Positions 7,704 through 16,579 of a DNA stretch of 59,172 nucleotides are shown piece by piece. A model generated the notes under the pieces. The model worked only from the letters and a program-made list of their open reading frames with translations. It ran no database searches and had not been told where the DNA came from. The translations under genes were made by a program, and so were the position numbers. Within the stretch, counting starts at the first letter, position 1, and each line of letters starts with the position of its first letter. Source of the stretch: an uncultured Spartobacteria bacterium (GTDB lineage: Bacteria; Verrucomicrobiota; Verrucomicrobiia; Chthoniobacterales; Terrimicrobiaceae); the NCBI GenBank assembly GCA_937919825.1, contig CALFPA010000122.1, positions 1-59,172 on the forward strand, in the 5' to 3' direction.

Positions 7704-8165
7704 TCAGCGGGAGAGATCGCCCTGGTTCAGGAGTTTGAATCCTTCGCCTATCAGCACGGACGAGGCGCACTCGATGTCATCGAGATGGATCGCGAGGAGG
7801 GCGCGGCCTCGGGGGCGGACTAGAAGCGGGTAGCTGAAGTGGACATTCACCTCTGCCATGAGCAAGGCGGCGAGCACCCCGGAAAGATCGGCTGGACCCT
7901 CGGCGAATTCGACGACCATCAATTCGCACACGCTGTGAGGGATGTCGTGCTCGCGGAAAATCTCTTGGGTGCGATCAGGATCGCTCACGATCATGCGACT
8001 GATGGCAGTCTCCGAGGACTCGGAAATACTGAGCGCAAGGACGACGACATTATTTTCATCGAGTAGGCGAACGAGTTCGAGCAAGGCGCCGACTTTATTT
8101 TGAAGAAAAACGGAAAACTGCCTGACTTGGGGGGAGTTCAGCTTCTCGGTCGTGGCGGGCGTCAT
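7704..8165 (-). CDS. Tandem ACT-domain protein
   Basis: 153 residues containing two ACT-like modules, QFSVFLQNKVGALLELVRLLDENN and a second half around GVLAALLMAEVNVHFSYPL. ACT domains bind small ligands, usually amino acids. No catalytic domain is attached, so this is probably a regulatory or ligand-sensing protein. Its place between an exported unknown gene and the symporter, with gaps of 5 and 2 bases, puts it in the same transcript; a link to amino acid transport is inference only. Confidence 0.82.
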   Translation of the reverse strand: MTPATTEKLNSPQVRQFSVFLQNKVGALLELVRLLDENNVVVLALSISESSETAISRMIVSDPDRTQEIFREHDIPHSVCELMVVEFAEGPADLSGVLAALLMAEVNVHFSYPLLVRPRGRALLAIHLDDIECASSVLIGEGFKLLNQGDLSR

Positions 8166-8170
8166 AGGAT

Positions 8171-8632
8171 TTACTTGTAGGAATATACCACGCAGGTCTC
8201 GGCCTTGTCACCCTTGGTCAATTCGAGCCGGATGTAATAGCGATCGCTCCGCGTGGGAGAAATTCCGGCCGTGGCGGATGTCTCGTCCATCGATTCCTCG
8301 CTGCTGGTGGGATTTCCCAAGCGGTCGAAAATCGAAACACGAATCTGCGAGCCAGGCGTGAGATTTGCAGCGGAGAACGAGTAGTTGTTTCGCGTGAAGA
8401 GATGCAAGGCGATGAGAGCGGGTTTGTTTTTTTCCAAAGTGCCGGACCAAAAGCCATCGCGCCTGGCGTATCCGAGGGCTTTGTATCCGGAGGCCACCTC
8501 GAGTGCGCGGCTGCGGGAACTCGAGGAAGTGGCGCTCCAATCCAGCGGTGCGGGCTTGGTTTGTGGCGGTTCGGCTTGCTGGGCGAACGCCACGCCGGAA
8601 GCCAACAAGGAAAGGACAAGGGCGCGCGTCAT
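8171..8632 (-). CDS. Secreted protein of unknown function
   Basis: 153 residues with a Sec signal peptide (MTRALVLSLLASGVAFAQQ, cleavage near AFA-QQ). The mature part begins with a Pro/Ser-rich stretch and then resembles a small beta domain (GFWSGTLEKNKPALIALHLF, then SIFDRLGNP and RYYIRLELTKG), similar in feel to pre-peptidase or beta-sandwich carbohydrate-binding domains. I do not recognise a named family. It overlaps the upstream gene by 4 bases and is followed 5 bases later by the ACT gene. Confidence 0.72.
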   Translation of the reverse strand: MTRALVLSLLASGVAFAQQAEPPQTKPAPLDWSATSSSSRSRALEVASGYKALGYARRDGFWSGTLEKNKPALIALHLFTRNNYSFSAANLTPGSQIRVSIFDRLGNPTSSEESMDETSATAGISPTRSDRYYIRLELTKGDKAETCVVYSYK

Positions 8633-9441
8633 GGCTTCGGTGGAGGCTGGGAGCTGGCGTTGAGGATAGCCGTTATCGTCACCGAGATATCCCGCACCGA
8701 GGTCTCGGAGAGCGGTTGGGAGGATTCTTGGGCCATGTGAGGCTGGAGAGTTTGGAGTCGAGAGAGGAAGGTTTGCGCCATCGGATTGGCTCGGGATTTC
8801 TCCGGCAAACCTTGGAGGCGATTAAGAAGATGGTTGAGAATCTCGGGTTGGACGAGCAGTTCGGAGGCTTTGGGGTTGGGAGTTTGGATGAGAAGATCGC
8901 AGGCGACTTCCATTTGCCGGACCCACGATCCGATCATGAGAAAAACAAGAAGATCGTAGTCATTTTGCTCCTGCATGGAGAGGCGAATGTCGTTTTGCAT
9001 GGCATCCAATTCCTCGCGCAAAGTGAGCCAATCACCCTTCTCGGCGAGGTCGGAAATGTTCTGACCTCGGGCGAGGACATTTTGGCTGACATTGAGTTTT
9101 TTCGCGAGATTCAGGATGTCGCGCCCGTAATTTTTGGTGGCTTGGCCATCCTGCGCCTCGATGGCGATATGGCAGTCGGCAATCAGCACGCCGATCTGGA
9201 GGGCAAGGTGTTCGCGGAGGGGGGTGGCGACTGGCACCGTGGGGCGGATGAGTTTGGTCCAGTTTGGCTCGAAACGCTTATCCACCGCAGAAAAAAACTC
9301 CCCGGCGGATGGAAGCGAAAGCGTTTCCATAAATACGGCGGAGCGCATGTCTTCTTCATCGAGCGGGGAGAATCTGGCAAAAGCCAAACTCCCTGCGATA
9401 AAAGCCAGGAAGGCGAGGGCGATGGATACCCGCTTGATCAC
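8629..9441 (-). CDS. Exported helical protein of unknown function
   Basis: 270 residues from the GTG at 9441. That start is chosen because it directly precedes a signal-like hydrophobic segment (KRVSIALAFLAFIAGSLAFA); a longer frame reaching 9762 runs into the upstream FAD gene in antisense-like sequence and is not credible. The mature protein is mostly alpha-helical and acidic, with no cysteine motif, repeat or catalytic signature I recognise. The C-terminus is Pro-rich (SSQPPPKP). It overlaps the next gene, also exported, suggesting a joint periplasmic role. Confidence 0.7.
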   Translation of the reverse strand: MIKRVSIALAFLAFIAGSLAFARFSPLDEEDMRSAVFMETLSLPSAGEFFSAVDKRFEPNWTKLIRPTVPVATPLREHLALQIGVLIADCHIAIEAQDGQATKNYGRDILNLAKKLNVSQNVLARGQNISDLAEKGDWLTLREELDAMQNDIRLSMQEQNDYDLLVFLMIGSWVRQMEVACDLLIQTPNPKASELLVQPEILNHLLNRLQGLPEKSRANPMAQTFLSRLQTLQPHMAQESSQPLSETSVRDISVTITAILNASSQPPPKP

Positions 9442-9532
9442 GCCAATAGAATAAGCCGCCGGGGGCGGGATTTCAAAGAGGGAAAGCCACCCGCTGCGGT
9501 TTTCCCCAGAAGGGCTGCGGGGGAAAACTACC

Positions 9533-10885
9533 TCAGAGGCCAATTTCCAAGATGGATCGGATTTTCGCTGCCACTTCCGCTTCTTGGTTTTCCGGGATCG
9601 ATTGCTCCTCGGATCGAGCCGTCTCAACGGCCGCCAACCCGGCAGCTTGGCCGATGGCCAGGGAAGTTCCAATGACTCGAAGGGCTCCCTGGGCCACATA
9701 GGCAGAAGAAATACAGCGCCCGGCCATGAGGAGGTTTCCAATGTCTTTCGAAATAAGAGCACGAAGTGGAACGGCAGTGGGTCGCACGCGAGTCGGATCG
9801 AAAACGATCGATCTCAAAAGAGAGGGGTCGGCAAAGACAGGCCAGCCTGCCCGACACACGGCGTCGTCAAAATCCGGGGATGATTGAAAATCCGCATCGG
9901 TCAGGCGATGGCGGCCAGTGACGCGGCGACTTTCCCGTTCGCAAGCCTGAGCGGGAACCACGGTGACTTCGCATTTTTCAAACCCCCGTATGGTTGATCG
10001 CAAAAAGCCTCCGAGTTCGTTCGCTAGATTGCTGCTCAAAATCTGAAAGCGGGTCAGCGAGTCGGGGTTCAAGGCGCTGAAGTGATCGCCTTCCGCATCA
10101 AGTCCCAAGCAGGCGTCGGGGTTTTCATCCATTTGCACCAGGCGAATCACGGCGAGGCCGATCTGTGGGGTCAGGACGCCTTGACTGAGCGCCTTCACCA
10201 GATGCTCGGAAAAAATCCGTCGACCCTCCTCGTCGCTCGCATTCGCCTCATGGCCACGAATGGAAAAAATGAAGGCCCTGCGGCGGTTCGTGCAAGATTC
10301 GTGGCCCTCGAAGTCAGCCCCCGCGAGAAATGCCAACTCCGCCTCGCGGGTGGTATCGAGAAAAGCGCGTGCTCGAACCGGTTCCTCGCGGCCGGCTAGT
10401 TCCACGCTTTCCACCCGAGACTCTGTGGCGTTTACCGAGCTAAGTCGGGTTTTAAGAGCGACGGTCAGATTTTTTTCGCGTTGGCACAAATCCCAGCAGT
10501 GGCGCGCATACTGGATCGGGGATTGGAAAATCACATCGAAAGGCCCGACGCGTTTCGGGGCCGTGCCCGTGCCGGAGCTCACGAGATGTTCGGCGAATTC
10601 TAAGGCCAATCCACCATTAGCTGGCCGAGGGATCATGTCCTGACTCGTGACATACATGCCCGCGAGGCTGTGAACAAATGTGTTCGCCGAAAATCCGCCG
10701 ATCGTTTCCGCCGAACTGAATAGAAGGGTCTTCGCGCCCGCTCGCGCCGAGGCAATGGCAGCCGCGAAGCCAGCCGGGCCCGAGCCGTCTACGATGACAT
10801 CATATTCCGATTCGATTTGAGAGGGGTCGTTGGTTTCCAAAAAGGGAAGGGGGTTTAATTCAAAAGGTGGCGAAGTGTGATCCAT
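9533..10885 (-). CDS. FAD-dependent oxidoreductase (FAD_oxidored type)
   Basis: 450-residue flavoprotein. The dinucleotide-binding fold is seen at about residues 29-51 (YDVIVDGSGPAGFAAAIASA, matching GxGxxG), followed by an acidic/serine strand end and GGFSAN. The C-terminal FAD contact is NLLMAGRCISSAYVAQGALRVIG, with an R-x-x-G-T block typical of PF12831-type enzymes. Members of this family are abundant in Verrucomicrobia and Planctomycetes and are mostly uncharacterised; the substrate is unknown. No signal peptide is visible. Located between the carboxypeptidase and exported genes, same strand. Confidence 0.85.
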   Translation of the reverse strand: MDHTSPPFELNPLPFLETNDPSQIESEYDVIVDGSGPAGFAAAIASARAGAKTLLFSSAETIGGFSANTFVHSLAGMYVTSQDMIPRPANGGLALEFAEHLVSSGTGTAPKRVGPFDVIFQSPIQYARHCWDLCQREKNLTVALKTRLSSVNATESRVESVELAGREEPVRARAFLDTTREAELAFLAGADFEGHESCTNRRRAFIFSIRGHEANASDEEGRRIFSEHLVKALSQGVLTPQIGLAVIRLVQMDENPDACLGLDAEGDHFSALNPDSLTRFQILSSNLANELGGFLRSTIRGFEKCEVTVVPAQACERESRRVTGRHRLTDADFQSSPDFDDAVCRAGWPVFADPSLLRSIVFDPTRVRPTAVPLRALISKDIGNLLMAGRCISSAYVAQGALRVIGTSLAIGQAAGLAAVETARSEEQSIPENQEAEVAAKIRSILEIGL

Positions 10886-10929
10886 GTTCGCGCAAATGGC
10901 AAACCGGCTCGGGTTTGATTTTTAGAAAA

Positions 10930-11859
10930 TCAAAAAATCGCATCGCCGAGCATGGAGTTCTCACCGCTGGCAAAAAAGAAAAAGGGAGCCGGGGCCCAAG
11001 CCATGGCTCGGGCGGCGTCGTTGAAGATGTGTTTCGTCTTGCTGCCGAGTTGAACGAGGATCACCTCGCGTCCATTGAGTCGCCCGCTGGAAATGAGGCA
11101 GCGGCCGGCCGCATTGGTGTAGCCCGTCTTCATTCCGTTGAACGCGGCCGAGCGGCCGAGCAGAAAATTGGTCGCTTCGAGGACCGAAACGCGTCCGCTA
11201 TTATGTCGGAATCGACATCCGCGCTTGAGCATCAACTTGCGGAGGACCGGGTTGCGGTAAGCGAAAAAAGCGACGCGAGCCATGTCTCGGGCGGTGGAAT
11301 ACTGCTGGGCAGGGAGGCCATTGCTGTTCGCAAAGTGGGAGGAATTGGCGCCGATCGCGCGCGCGGTGCTGTTCATTTTTTCTGCAAAGGCAGCTTCCGA
11401 TCCACTGTGGTCGCGGGCGAGCGCGGCGCAGGCGTCGTTCATGCTTTTCACCATGACGGTTTCAAGAAGTTGGTGGCGAGGGTAGCGATCGCCGACCTTG
11501 AGGTTGAGCTTGGTTGGCTCCGCACGGGTTTCTGGTTCGGCGATTGTCACGATCTCATCGAGGTTTCCGGCGCGCGCGACAAGCAAGGCGGTAAGAAGTT
11601 TTTGGGTGCTGGCGACGGGGCGGCGAGCATCGGCGTTCTTTTGAAAAAGAACCTTACCGCTCCGCGCATCGATAAGAATGGCGGACTGCGCGAGGATTTC
11701 CGGGGCGTTTGCAGGCCAAACCTCGGGTGCGCCTGCTGGAGATTCGGCGATGCGTGGAGGCGCGGCTGCCAAGGTCCGCGTAGGCGCGGTGGGAGTCGTG
11801 GAACATGCGGCGGCGAGCACTGAAAAAATCAGGATGGACAGCAGACGGGGAAATCTCAT
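10930..11859 (-). CDS. D-alanyl-D-alanine carboxypeptidase, S11 family, lipoprotein
   Basis: Low-molecular-weight penicillin-binding protein that trims the terminal D-Ala from peptidoglycan stem peptides in the periplasm. All three active-site motifs are present: STQK (SxxK, nucleophile), SMN (SxN) and MKTGYT (KTG). The start at 11859 gives a lipoprotein signal with lipobox LAAAC, so the enzyme is membrane anchored; an in-frame start further upstream would destroy that signal. 309 residues. The PBP5-type C-terminal domain and amphipathic tail are absent; the lipid anchor may replace the latter. It follows rsmH, linking it to the cell-wall/division theme. Confidence 0.9.
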   Translation of the reverse strand: MRFPRLLSILIFSVLAAACSTTPTAPTRTLAAAPPRIAESPAGAPEVWPANAPEILAQSAILIDARSGKVLFQKNADARRPVASTQKLLTALLVARAGNLDEIVTIAEPETRAEPTKLNLKVGDRYPRHQLLETVMVKSMNDACAALARDHSGSEAAFAEKMNSTARAIGANSSHFANSNGLPAQQYSTARDMARVAFFAYRNPVLRKLMLKRGCRFRHNSGRVSVLEATNFLLGRSAAFNGMKTGYTNAAGRCLISSGRLNGREVILVQLGSKTKHIFNDAARAMAWAPAPFFFFASGENSMLGDAIF

Positions 11860-11903
11860 GCGCGACACCGAAATCGAAAAAACCCCTCGCAGCAACGTGA
11901 TTT

Positions 11904-12926
11904 TCAACGGCGAGCCCAGCGGAGCTTCGCCGAGGTCGAGCGGGGATTGGTGTGGCATTCGGTCGGGCTGGCCCGAATCACATCGCGGCTGATTTCGGAG
12001 TAATGGCCTTCGCGTTGTCCGGCTTGGAAGGACTTCTTGACTCGCCGATCTTCGCCGGAGTGAAAGGTGAGAATGGCCACTCGCCCGCCAAGTCGAAGGC
12101 TGAATGGCAGGGATCGCAGAAGCGCATCAAGCGCAGCAAATTCCTCGTTCACCTCGATGCGGACGGCTTGAAATACGCGCGCAACCGATTTTTTCACTTC
12201 CATTTCCGGACGCTGGGAAATGACCTTTGGAATCGCCTCGGCTAATTCCACGGTGGAGGAAAAGGTTCGGCCAGCCAGTGCTGGGGCGAGGATTTCGGCA
12301 TGGGGTTCGTCGGAATTGTCGCGGAGGATTTCGGCGAGCTTTTCCGGTGCGATGCGTTCCAGCCATGTCGAAGCAGAAATCCCCTTGGCAGGGTTCATTC
12401 GCATATCGAGAGGCCCTGCGTGTTTGCTGGTGAAGCCGCGCGCGGGGTTGTCGAGTTGCATGGAGGACACCCCTAGGTCGGCAAGAATCATATCCGCGCC
12501 ATCGGCTCCGATGGATGCTAGAGCGGCTTGGATGCCGGCGAAGTTGGTTTTTCTGACCACCAGCAAATCCTCGCCGAAGCCCTCGGCGCGCAGCCGTGAC
12601 TCGGTGCGTGGCAGCTCGATCGGGTCCGCATCCAGCCCCAGGAGTCGGCCGGCGGGTTGGATGCGCTGGAGAATTTCTTGTGCGTGACCGCCGTGGCCAA
12701 GGGTGCAATCGACGGCCAGTTCGCCTGGCTTGGGATCGAGGGCGGCAAGGATTTCGCCAACCATGATCGGGACATGCGAGCCGGCTGGGGTTTTCCCCGA
12801 TGCGAGAACCTTGGCAATCGTCTCGGGATGTTTTTCGGGATCAAGCTCCTTGTATTTCTCCTCGAACCGGCGCGGGTATTTTCCGGAGTAGCGCGGGCGG
12901 CGGCGGTGCGGGGTCGAGTCGCTCAA
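11904..12926 (-). CDS. rsmH: 16S rRNA (cytosine1402-N4)-methyltransferase RsmH
   Basis: SAM-dependent methyltransferase modifying C1402 in the P site of 16S rRNA. The 340-residue sequence shows HVPIMVGEILAAL, VDCTLGHGGHAQEIL (SAM motif I), GLDADPIEL, ILADLGVSSMQLDNPARGFT, DMRMNP, and the C-terminal VAILTFHSGEDRRVKKSF. The N-terminus carries a ~45-residue charged extension (RRRPRYSGKYPRRFEEKYKELDP) before the usual start of the domain. The ATG overlaps the MazG-like gene stop by 4 bases. Here rsmH is not followed by the usual ftsL-ftsI-murE genes but by a D-Ala-D-Ala carboxypeptidase. Confidence 0.96.
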   Translation of the reverse strand: MSDSTPHRRRPRYSGKYPRRFEEKYKELDPEKHPETIAKVLASGKTPAGSHVPIMVGEILAALDPKPGELAVDCTLGHGGHAQEILQRIQPAGRLLGLDADPIELPRTESRLRAEGFGEDLLVVRKTNFAGIQAALASIGADGADMILADLGVSSMQLDNPARGFTSKHAGPLDMRMNPAKGISASTWLERIAPEKLAEILRDNSDEPHAEILAPALAGRTFSSTVELAEAIPKVISQRPEMEVKKSVARVFQAVRIEVNEEFAALDALLRSLPFSLRLGGRVAILTFHSGEDRRVKKSFQAGQREGHYSEISRDVIRASPTECHTNPRSTSAKLRWARR

Positions 12927-13273
12927 AGTTCGTTGTATTTGCGGTTCGAGCCGCGCGACTTCGACACCGGATACCGTTCCTCATTGCGGGCAAGCTTTGC
13001 GCGCATCGCCGCAGGGAGATCGATGTCACAATTCGATGCCATCTCAAAAAGCAGGATCGCCACATCGGCCATCTCGGAGGAGAGCTCCTCGCGACGCTCG
13101 ATGACCCGCTGCCTCGACTGGGCCTCGTTTTGCCAGACAAAATGCTGAAGGAGTTCCCCCGCCTCGGCGACGATGGCGACGGCCATTTCCTTGGGTCCGT
13201 GGAATTGCTCCCAATCGCGAGCATCGCGAAAGTCGATGATCTCGCGCGTGAGGGTTTGGATGCTGTCGTTCAT
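12923..13273 (-). CDS. MazG-like nucleotide pyrophosphohydrolase
   Basis: 116-residue all-alpha NTP pyrophosphohydrolase of the MazG/dUTPase-2 superfamily. It hydrolyses (d)NTPs to monophosphates, usually as housecleaning. The metal-binding pattern is visible as AIVAEAGELLQHF (ExxE-type) and later EELSSEMADVAILLFEMA (ExxD). RDWEQFHGPKEMA at the front is typical of the stand-alone short form (RS21-C6/YpjD-like). It is first in a pair with rsmH, overlapping by 4 bases. Confidence 0.9.
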   Translation of the reverse strand: MNDSIQTLTREIIDFRDARDWEQFHGPKEMAVAIVAEAGELLQHFVWQNEAQSRQRVIERREELSSEMADVAILLFEMASNCDIDLPAAMRAKLARNEERYPVSKSRGSNRKYNEL

Positions 13274-13379
13274 GCCGCGAGCATAGGCGGGGGCGCCACG
13301 GTGTGGAGTGTAAAGCAGCGATGACCGCCTGAGGATATGTGAATATGTGGGACTGACCCCCGGCGTGGAGTGGTTTAGC

Positions 13380-14249
13380 TTATACTAAGCGGGCGAGATC
13401 TTTAGGGAGGGGGCAAGTGAATATCATTTCTTTGCCGGTTATTGGGTGTGGAAATCGTAATGCGCTAGAGTGGAGGCCGAGGCGTTTGGCGGGGTTGCTT
13501 TTTGCGCCGTATTTTTTGTCTCCAATGATCGGACAACCGGCTTCGGCGAGCTGGACGCGAATCTGGTGGCGACGGCCGGTTTCCAAGGTCAACTCGACGA
13601 GTGATCGATTCGGTGTGGAGGCCAACACGCGAAAATGAGTCACGGCATGGCGGGTATTTTCACTGCGCGGCACGCTGAAAACTTTGTAGGGATTTGTCTC
13701 GTCGAGGTCGGACTCGAAAATGCCCGAGCGCTCGCGAAGGCGTCCTTCCACGATCGCCTCGTAGCGTTTTTCTGCCTCGTCCCAGTTGGATTGCAGGATT
13801 TCTTTGGACTCGGGAGTTTTTGCGAAAATCATGAGGCCCGAGGTTTCCTTGTCCAAGCGGTGCACGATCCATACCCGTGCGCGGGCCGTGGGATTTCCGC
13901 TGCGGACATGGTCCGTAAGTTGATGGTAGGCGGTTCTCTCCTGCTCGGCCTCGCTGGCGATACTGAGAAGATTCGGCGGCTTATCGATCACAATAATGTC
14001 TGCATCCTCAAAAAAAACGCGGATGCCGGAACCCACAACCGAGCGAGGCGAGGCATAGCGATCGTTCCGCACGGCGATAACATCCCCGGGGAGCAAAGGA
14101 TGGTTGAATTGGGAGATGGGACGGCCGTTCACCGTGATCGCCTGAAATTTCAGCCAAGTGCGGATCTGCTTCTTTTTGAGGTCGGGCCAAGCTTCAAAAC
14201 AATACGCCAGCAACTCGGCTGGGCTGGAAACTGTGGATGGCTTTGGCAT
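13380..14249 (-). CDS. RluA-family pseudouridine synthase
   Basis: Isomerises uridines to pseudouridine in rRNA (RluC/RluD-like) or tRNA. The 289-residue protein has an N-terminal S4-type RNA-binding domain (KKKQIRTWLKFQAITVNGRP) and the catalytic domain with IVIDKPPNLLSIAS, the active-site block VHRLDKETSGLMIFAK (catalytic Asp in HRLD), and ETGRRHQIRVQLAEAGCPIIGDKKYGA. The target site cannot be set from sequence. It begins the long minus-strand run, 106 bases upstream of the MazG-like gene; that gap carries GTGGGACTGACCCCC, a pattern I have seen as a dispersed motif. Confidence 0.93.
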   Translation of the reverse strand: MPKPSTVSSPAELLAYCFEAWPDLKKKQIRTWLKFQAITVNGRPISQFNHPLLPGDVIAVRNDRYASPRSVVGSGIRVFFEDADIIVIDKPPNLLSIASEAEQERTAYHQLTDHVRSGNPTARARVWIVHRLDKETSGLMIFAKTPESKEILQSNWDEAEKRYEAIVEGRLRERSGIFESDLDETNPYKVFSVPRSENTRHAVTHFRVLASTPNRSLVELTLETGRRHQIRVQLAEAGCPIIGDKKYGAKSNPAKRLGLHSSALRFPHPITGKEMIFTCPLPKDLARLV

Positions 14250-14350
14250 CGCGGAGATCGTAGCAAAAGAATCGCACGCGCGCCATTTCCACGCCGTTTT
14301 TTAGTTCATTGCCGCCTGCTGGTTTTCTTGCAAGGTTCCGCGCCCAGCAC

Positions 14351-16024
14351 ATGAAATTTGCTCAAAAAATCCCCCTGCTTTCAATTTCTGCATGGGTCAT
14401 TTGCTCCCTGCTAACCTCCGGGTGCGCCCAATACGCCAGCGTCTCCGAGCGGCGGCCGACTTTTCCCGCATCCCTAGCGGCCGACGGGGGTGGACTCGCC
14501 AAGCGCCTCAAGGCGGCTCTCCAAAAGCGCAAGAGCCATCCGACCGCTGGCCTCTCCAGCCTTCTGCTGGAAGCCCGCGCCGCCTCGCGCGAGTTGGCAA
14601 CGAATCCCTCCAACTCCACCGCCCGCGACACCTACAATTTCTCCGTCGCCCGCATTGTTGATACGCTCCAGCAAGCCCGGCTCGCGCCATGGGAGGCTCC
14701 GCTCCGGATTCCCTCCTCGGACGGCGAGTTCGTCCTCACCGTTAAAAAAAATCCCCGCCCTGGCTGGAATCCCGCCCTCTACAAATTCGTGCCCGCCGAC
14801 CAATTTGATGTCCACGGCAAGTATGTCCGCGAGCACTTGATCAAACCGGGCATCGGCGCGCCCATCGTCGCCATCGGCCGCGATAAAAACCGAGGCGCTG
14901 CCGAGACTTTTTCTCTTCCCCATATTTACTACGGCGTCACTGCGGTGATCCGCTTTCGAGGCTCTGTCGCCGAACTGGCCTTCGAAGACCCGCTCGCCAC
15001 CGAGAAGATTTCATTCGAAGGCGGTCGGCAACCACTCTCCGCCGATTTCACCGTGCCGCTCGCCGTGATGCTCCAAGAAGCCGAGCCGAAAAAATTTGAA
15101 CTCGCCCGTCTGCTTCATCCTGAAAAATACGCGGAGACTGCTCGAATCTCCCGTCTCCAACCCTACGATCCCAACAAGACCGTCGTCCTTGTCATCCACG
15201 GACTCATGGATACCCCTGCGACATGGACTCCGCTCATCAACCACCTCCGCAGCGACGAGACGATCCGCCAGAATTACCAATTCTGGTTCTACAGCTACCC
15301 GAGCGGATACCCCTTTCCCTACTCCGCCGCGATCCTGCGCCGCCAACTCGACGCCATCGGCAAAAAATATCCCATCCGCAAGCCCATGGTCGTTATCGGC
15401 CACAGTATGGGTGGATGCATCAGCCGACTTCTCATCACCGATCCCGGCACGGAACTCTGGAAAAAAATCTTCCGCCGTCCGCCCGATCAACTCGCCCTCG
15501 CCGGCGAGACCCGCAGCATTCTCGAAGAATCCCTCATCTTCGACTCACGCCCCGAAGTCGGCCGCGTGATCTTCGTCGCCGCCCCGCTCCGAGGCAGCGA
15601 CCTCGCCACCCATTGGCTCGGCCGCATCGGCTCCAGCCTGATCAGCCCACCGCGTCTGCTTTTTAAAGTAGGACAAGAGGCCCTCCAACTCGCCACCCTC
15701 CAAGCCGACGAACTTCGGCTCAATCGCGTCCCGAACAGCATCGACAACCTCGCGCCAAACAACCGATTCGTCCGCGCCATCAACACCATCCCGATGTCAT
15801 CCCGAGTGCCCGTGCATGTTATCGCTGGCGACCGCGGACTGGGCGGCAACAAAGATAAAACCAAACCCGTCCAATCCGATGGTGTCGTGCCGTATTGGAG
15901 TTCGCACATCCCCGAAGCGCAGTCCGAAAAAGTCGTCCCCTCTGATCACTCGGCCCACCAGAATTCGGAAGCAATCCACGAGATCGCTCGGATTTTGAAA
16001 CTCCACCGCTCCGAATCCCAATAG
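14351..16024 (+). CDS. Lipoprotein alpha/beta-hydrolase (lipase-like)
   Basis: 557-residue lipoprotein; the ATG at 14351 gives a signal with lipobox LTSGC, whereas the in-frame extension to 14309 adds an unlikely Pro/Arg-rich leader. The N-terminal ~270 residues are unassigned. The C-terminal half is an alpha/beta hydrolase: VVLVIHGLMDTPATW (oxyanion strand), VIGHSMGGCISRLL with the nucleophile Ser in GHSMG, FVAAPLRGSDLATHW, then SDGVVPYWSSHIPEA (acid region) and VPSDHSAHQ (catalytic His). The arrangement resembles DUF676/PGAP1-like lipases. Anchored in the cell envelope and likely acting on lipids or esters; substrate unknown. Divergent from the pseudouridine synthase. Confidence 0.85.
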   Translation: MKFAQKIPLLSISAWVICSLLTSGCAQYASVSERRPTFPASLAADGGGLAKRLKAALQKRKSHPTAGLSSLLLEARAASRELATNPSNSTARDTYNFSVARIVDTLQQARLAPWEAPLRIPSSDGEFVLTVKKNPRPGWNPALYKFVPADQFDVHGKYVREHLIKPGIGAPIVAIGRDKNRGAAETFSLPHIYYGVTAVIRFRGSVAELAFEDPLATEKISFEGGRQPLSADFTVPLAVMLQEAEPKKFELARLLHPEKYAETARISRLQPYDPNKTVVLVIHGLMDTPATWTPLINHLRSDETIRQNYQFWFYSYPSGYPFPYSAAILRRQLDAIGKKYPIRKPMVVIGHSMGGCISRLLITDPGTELWKKIFRRPPDQLALAGETRSILEESLIFDSRPEVGRVIFVAAPLRGSDLATHWLGRIGSSLISPPRLLFKVGQEALQLATLQADELRLNRVPNSIDNLAPNNRFVRAINTIPMSSRVPVHVIAGDRGLGGNKDKTKPVQSDGVVPYWSSHIPEAQSEKVVPSDHSAHQNSEAIHEIARILKLHRSESQ

Positions 16025-16069
16025 ACCCGTCGAGCGAATCCCTAGATGGGCGCGGTTTTTTTACGCTGA

Positions 16070-16579
16070 CTAATTTAGGAACTCGGCACCGAGGATTCGG
16101 CTTCTGGGGCGGAAGCGCTTGGCTTCCGCGAGCCGAGCGATATCGAGGGGATTTTTGACATCGGCATTTGGAATCTGGGTTTTTGCGGCTTCGCGTGGAG
16201 AGGCACTTTGATTGCTGATGCTCCCACTATCCTTCTGGATTTTATAGGAACCCTCGAAATCATAAGTCCAATAATTCTCCGTTCCCTTCGGATAATTAAA
16301 AACTACGATCGCGTGGCAGGCGGCCTCGCCGGTGTCAGGATTGAAAGCTCGATAGGTCACGACTTCTGACCAGACTTTGTATTGGTTCAAAGACTCCTTA
16401 AAAAGAATCGCCGTCGGCAAGCAGGCGTTGAATTCGCGCTCCATCCATTTTGCAGGATTGGAGGGGGTTCCGATTCCATCGATTGTCGAGCAGGCGGATA
16501 AAAGTAAGCCGATGAGAATCGGAAGAAGTTTGAGGCAAGCGGGGGGTTTCAGGCATTCATAGAATTTTTTTGAGATCAT
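16070..16579 (-). CDS. Lipoprotein of unknown function
   Basis: 169 residues with a lipoprotein signal (KLLPILIGLLLSAC, lipobox LLSAC at about residues 27-30). The mature part contains NACLPTAILFKESLNQYKVWSEVVTYRAF and ACHAIVVFNYPKGTENYWTYDFEGSYKI. The Cys followed later by a His (ACHAIV) and Asp/Asn-Tyr segment is reminiscent of papain-like transglutaminase/BTLCP folds, but this is a guess from pattern only. Converges on the hydrolase gene, with about 45 bases between the stops. Confidence 0.6.
   Translation of the reverse strand: MISKKFYECLKPPACLKLLPILIGLLLSACSTIDGIGTPSNPAKWMEREFNACLPTAILFKESLNQYKVWSEVVTYRAFNPDTGEAACHAIVVFNYPKGTENYWTYDFEGSYKIQKDSGSISNQSASPREAAKTQIPNADVKNPLDIARLAEAKRFRPRSRILGAEFLN

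Noticed and set aside
10914-10934. TTTGATTTT/AAAATCAAA inverted repeat near the carboxypeptidase stop
   Set aside because: The stem is entirely A/T apart from one pair and overlaps the stop codon; it is too weak to call a terminator.
13318-13375. GTGGGACTGACCCCC motif between the MazG-like and pseudouridine synthase genes
   Set aside because: It resembles a motif I have seen dispersed in some genomes, but only one copy is present here and no hairpin or flanking duplication supports calling an element.
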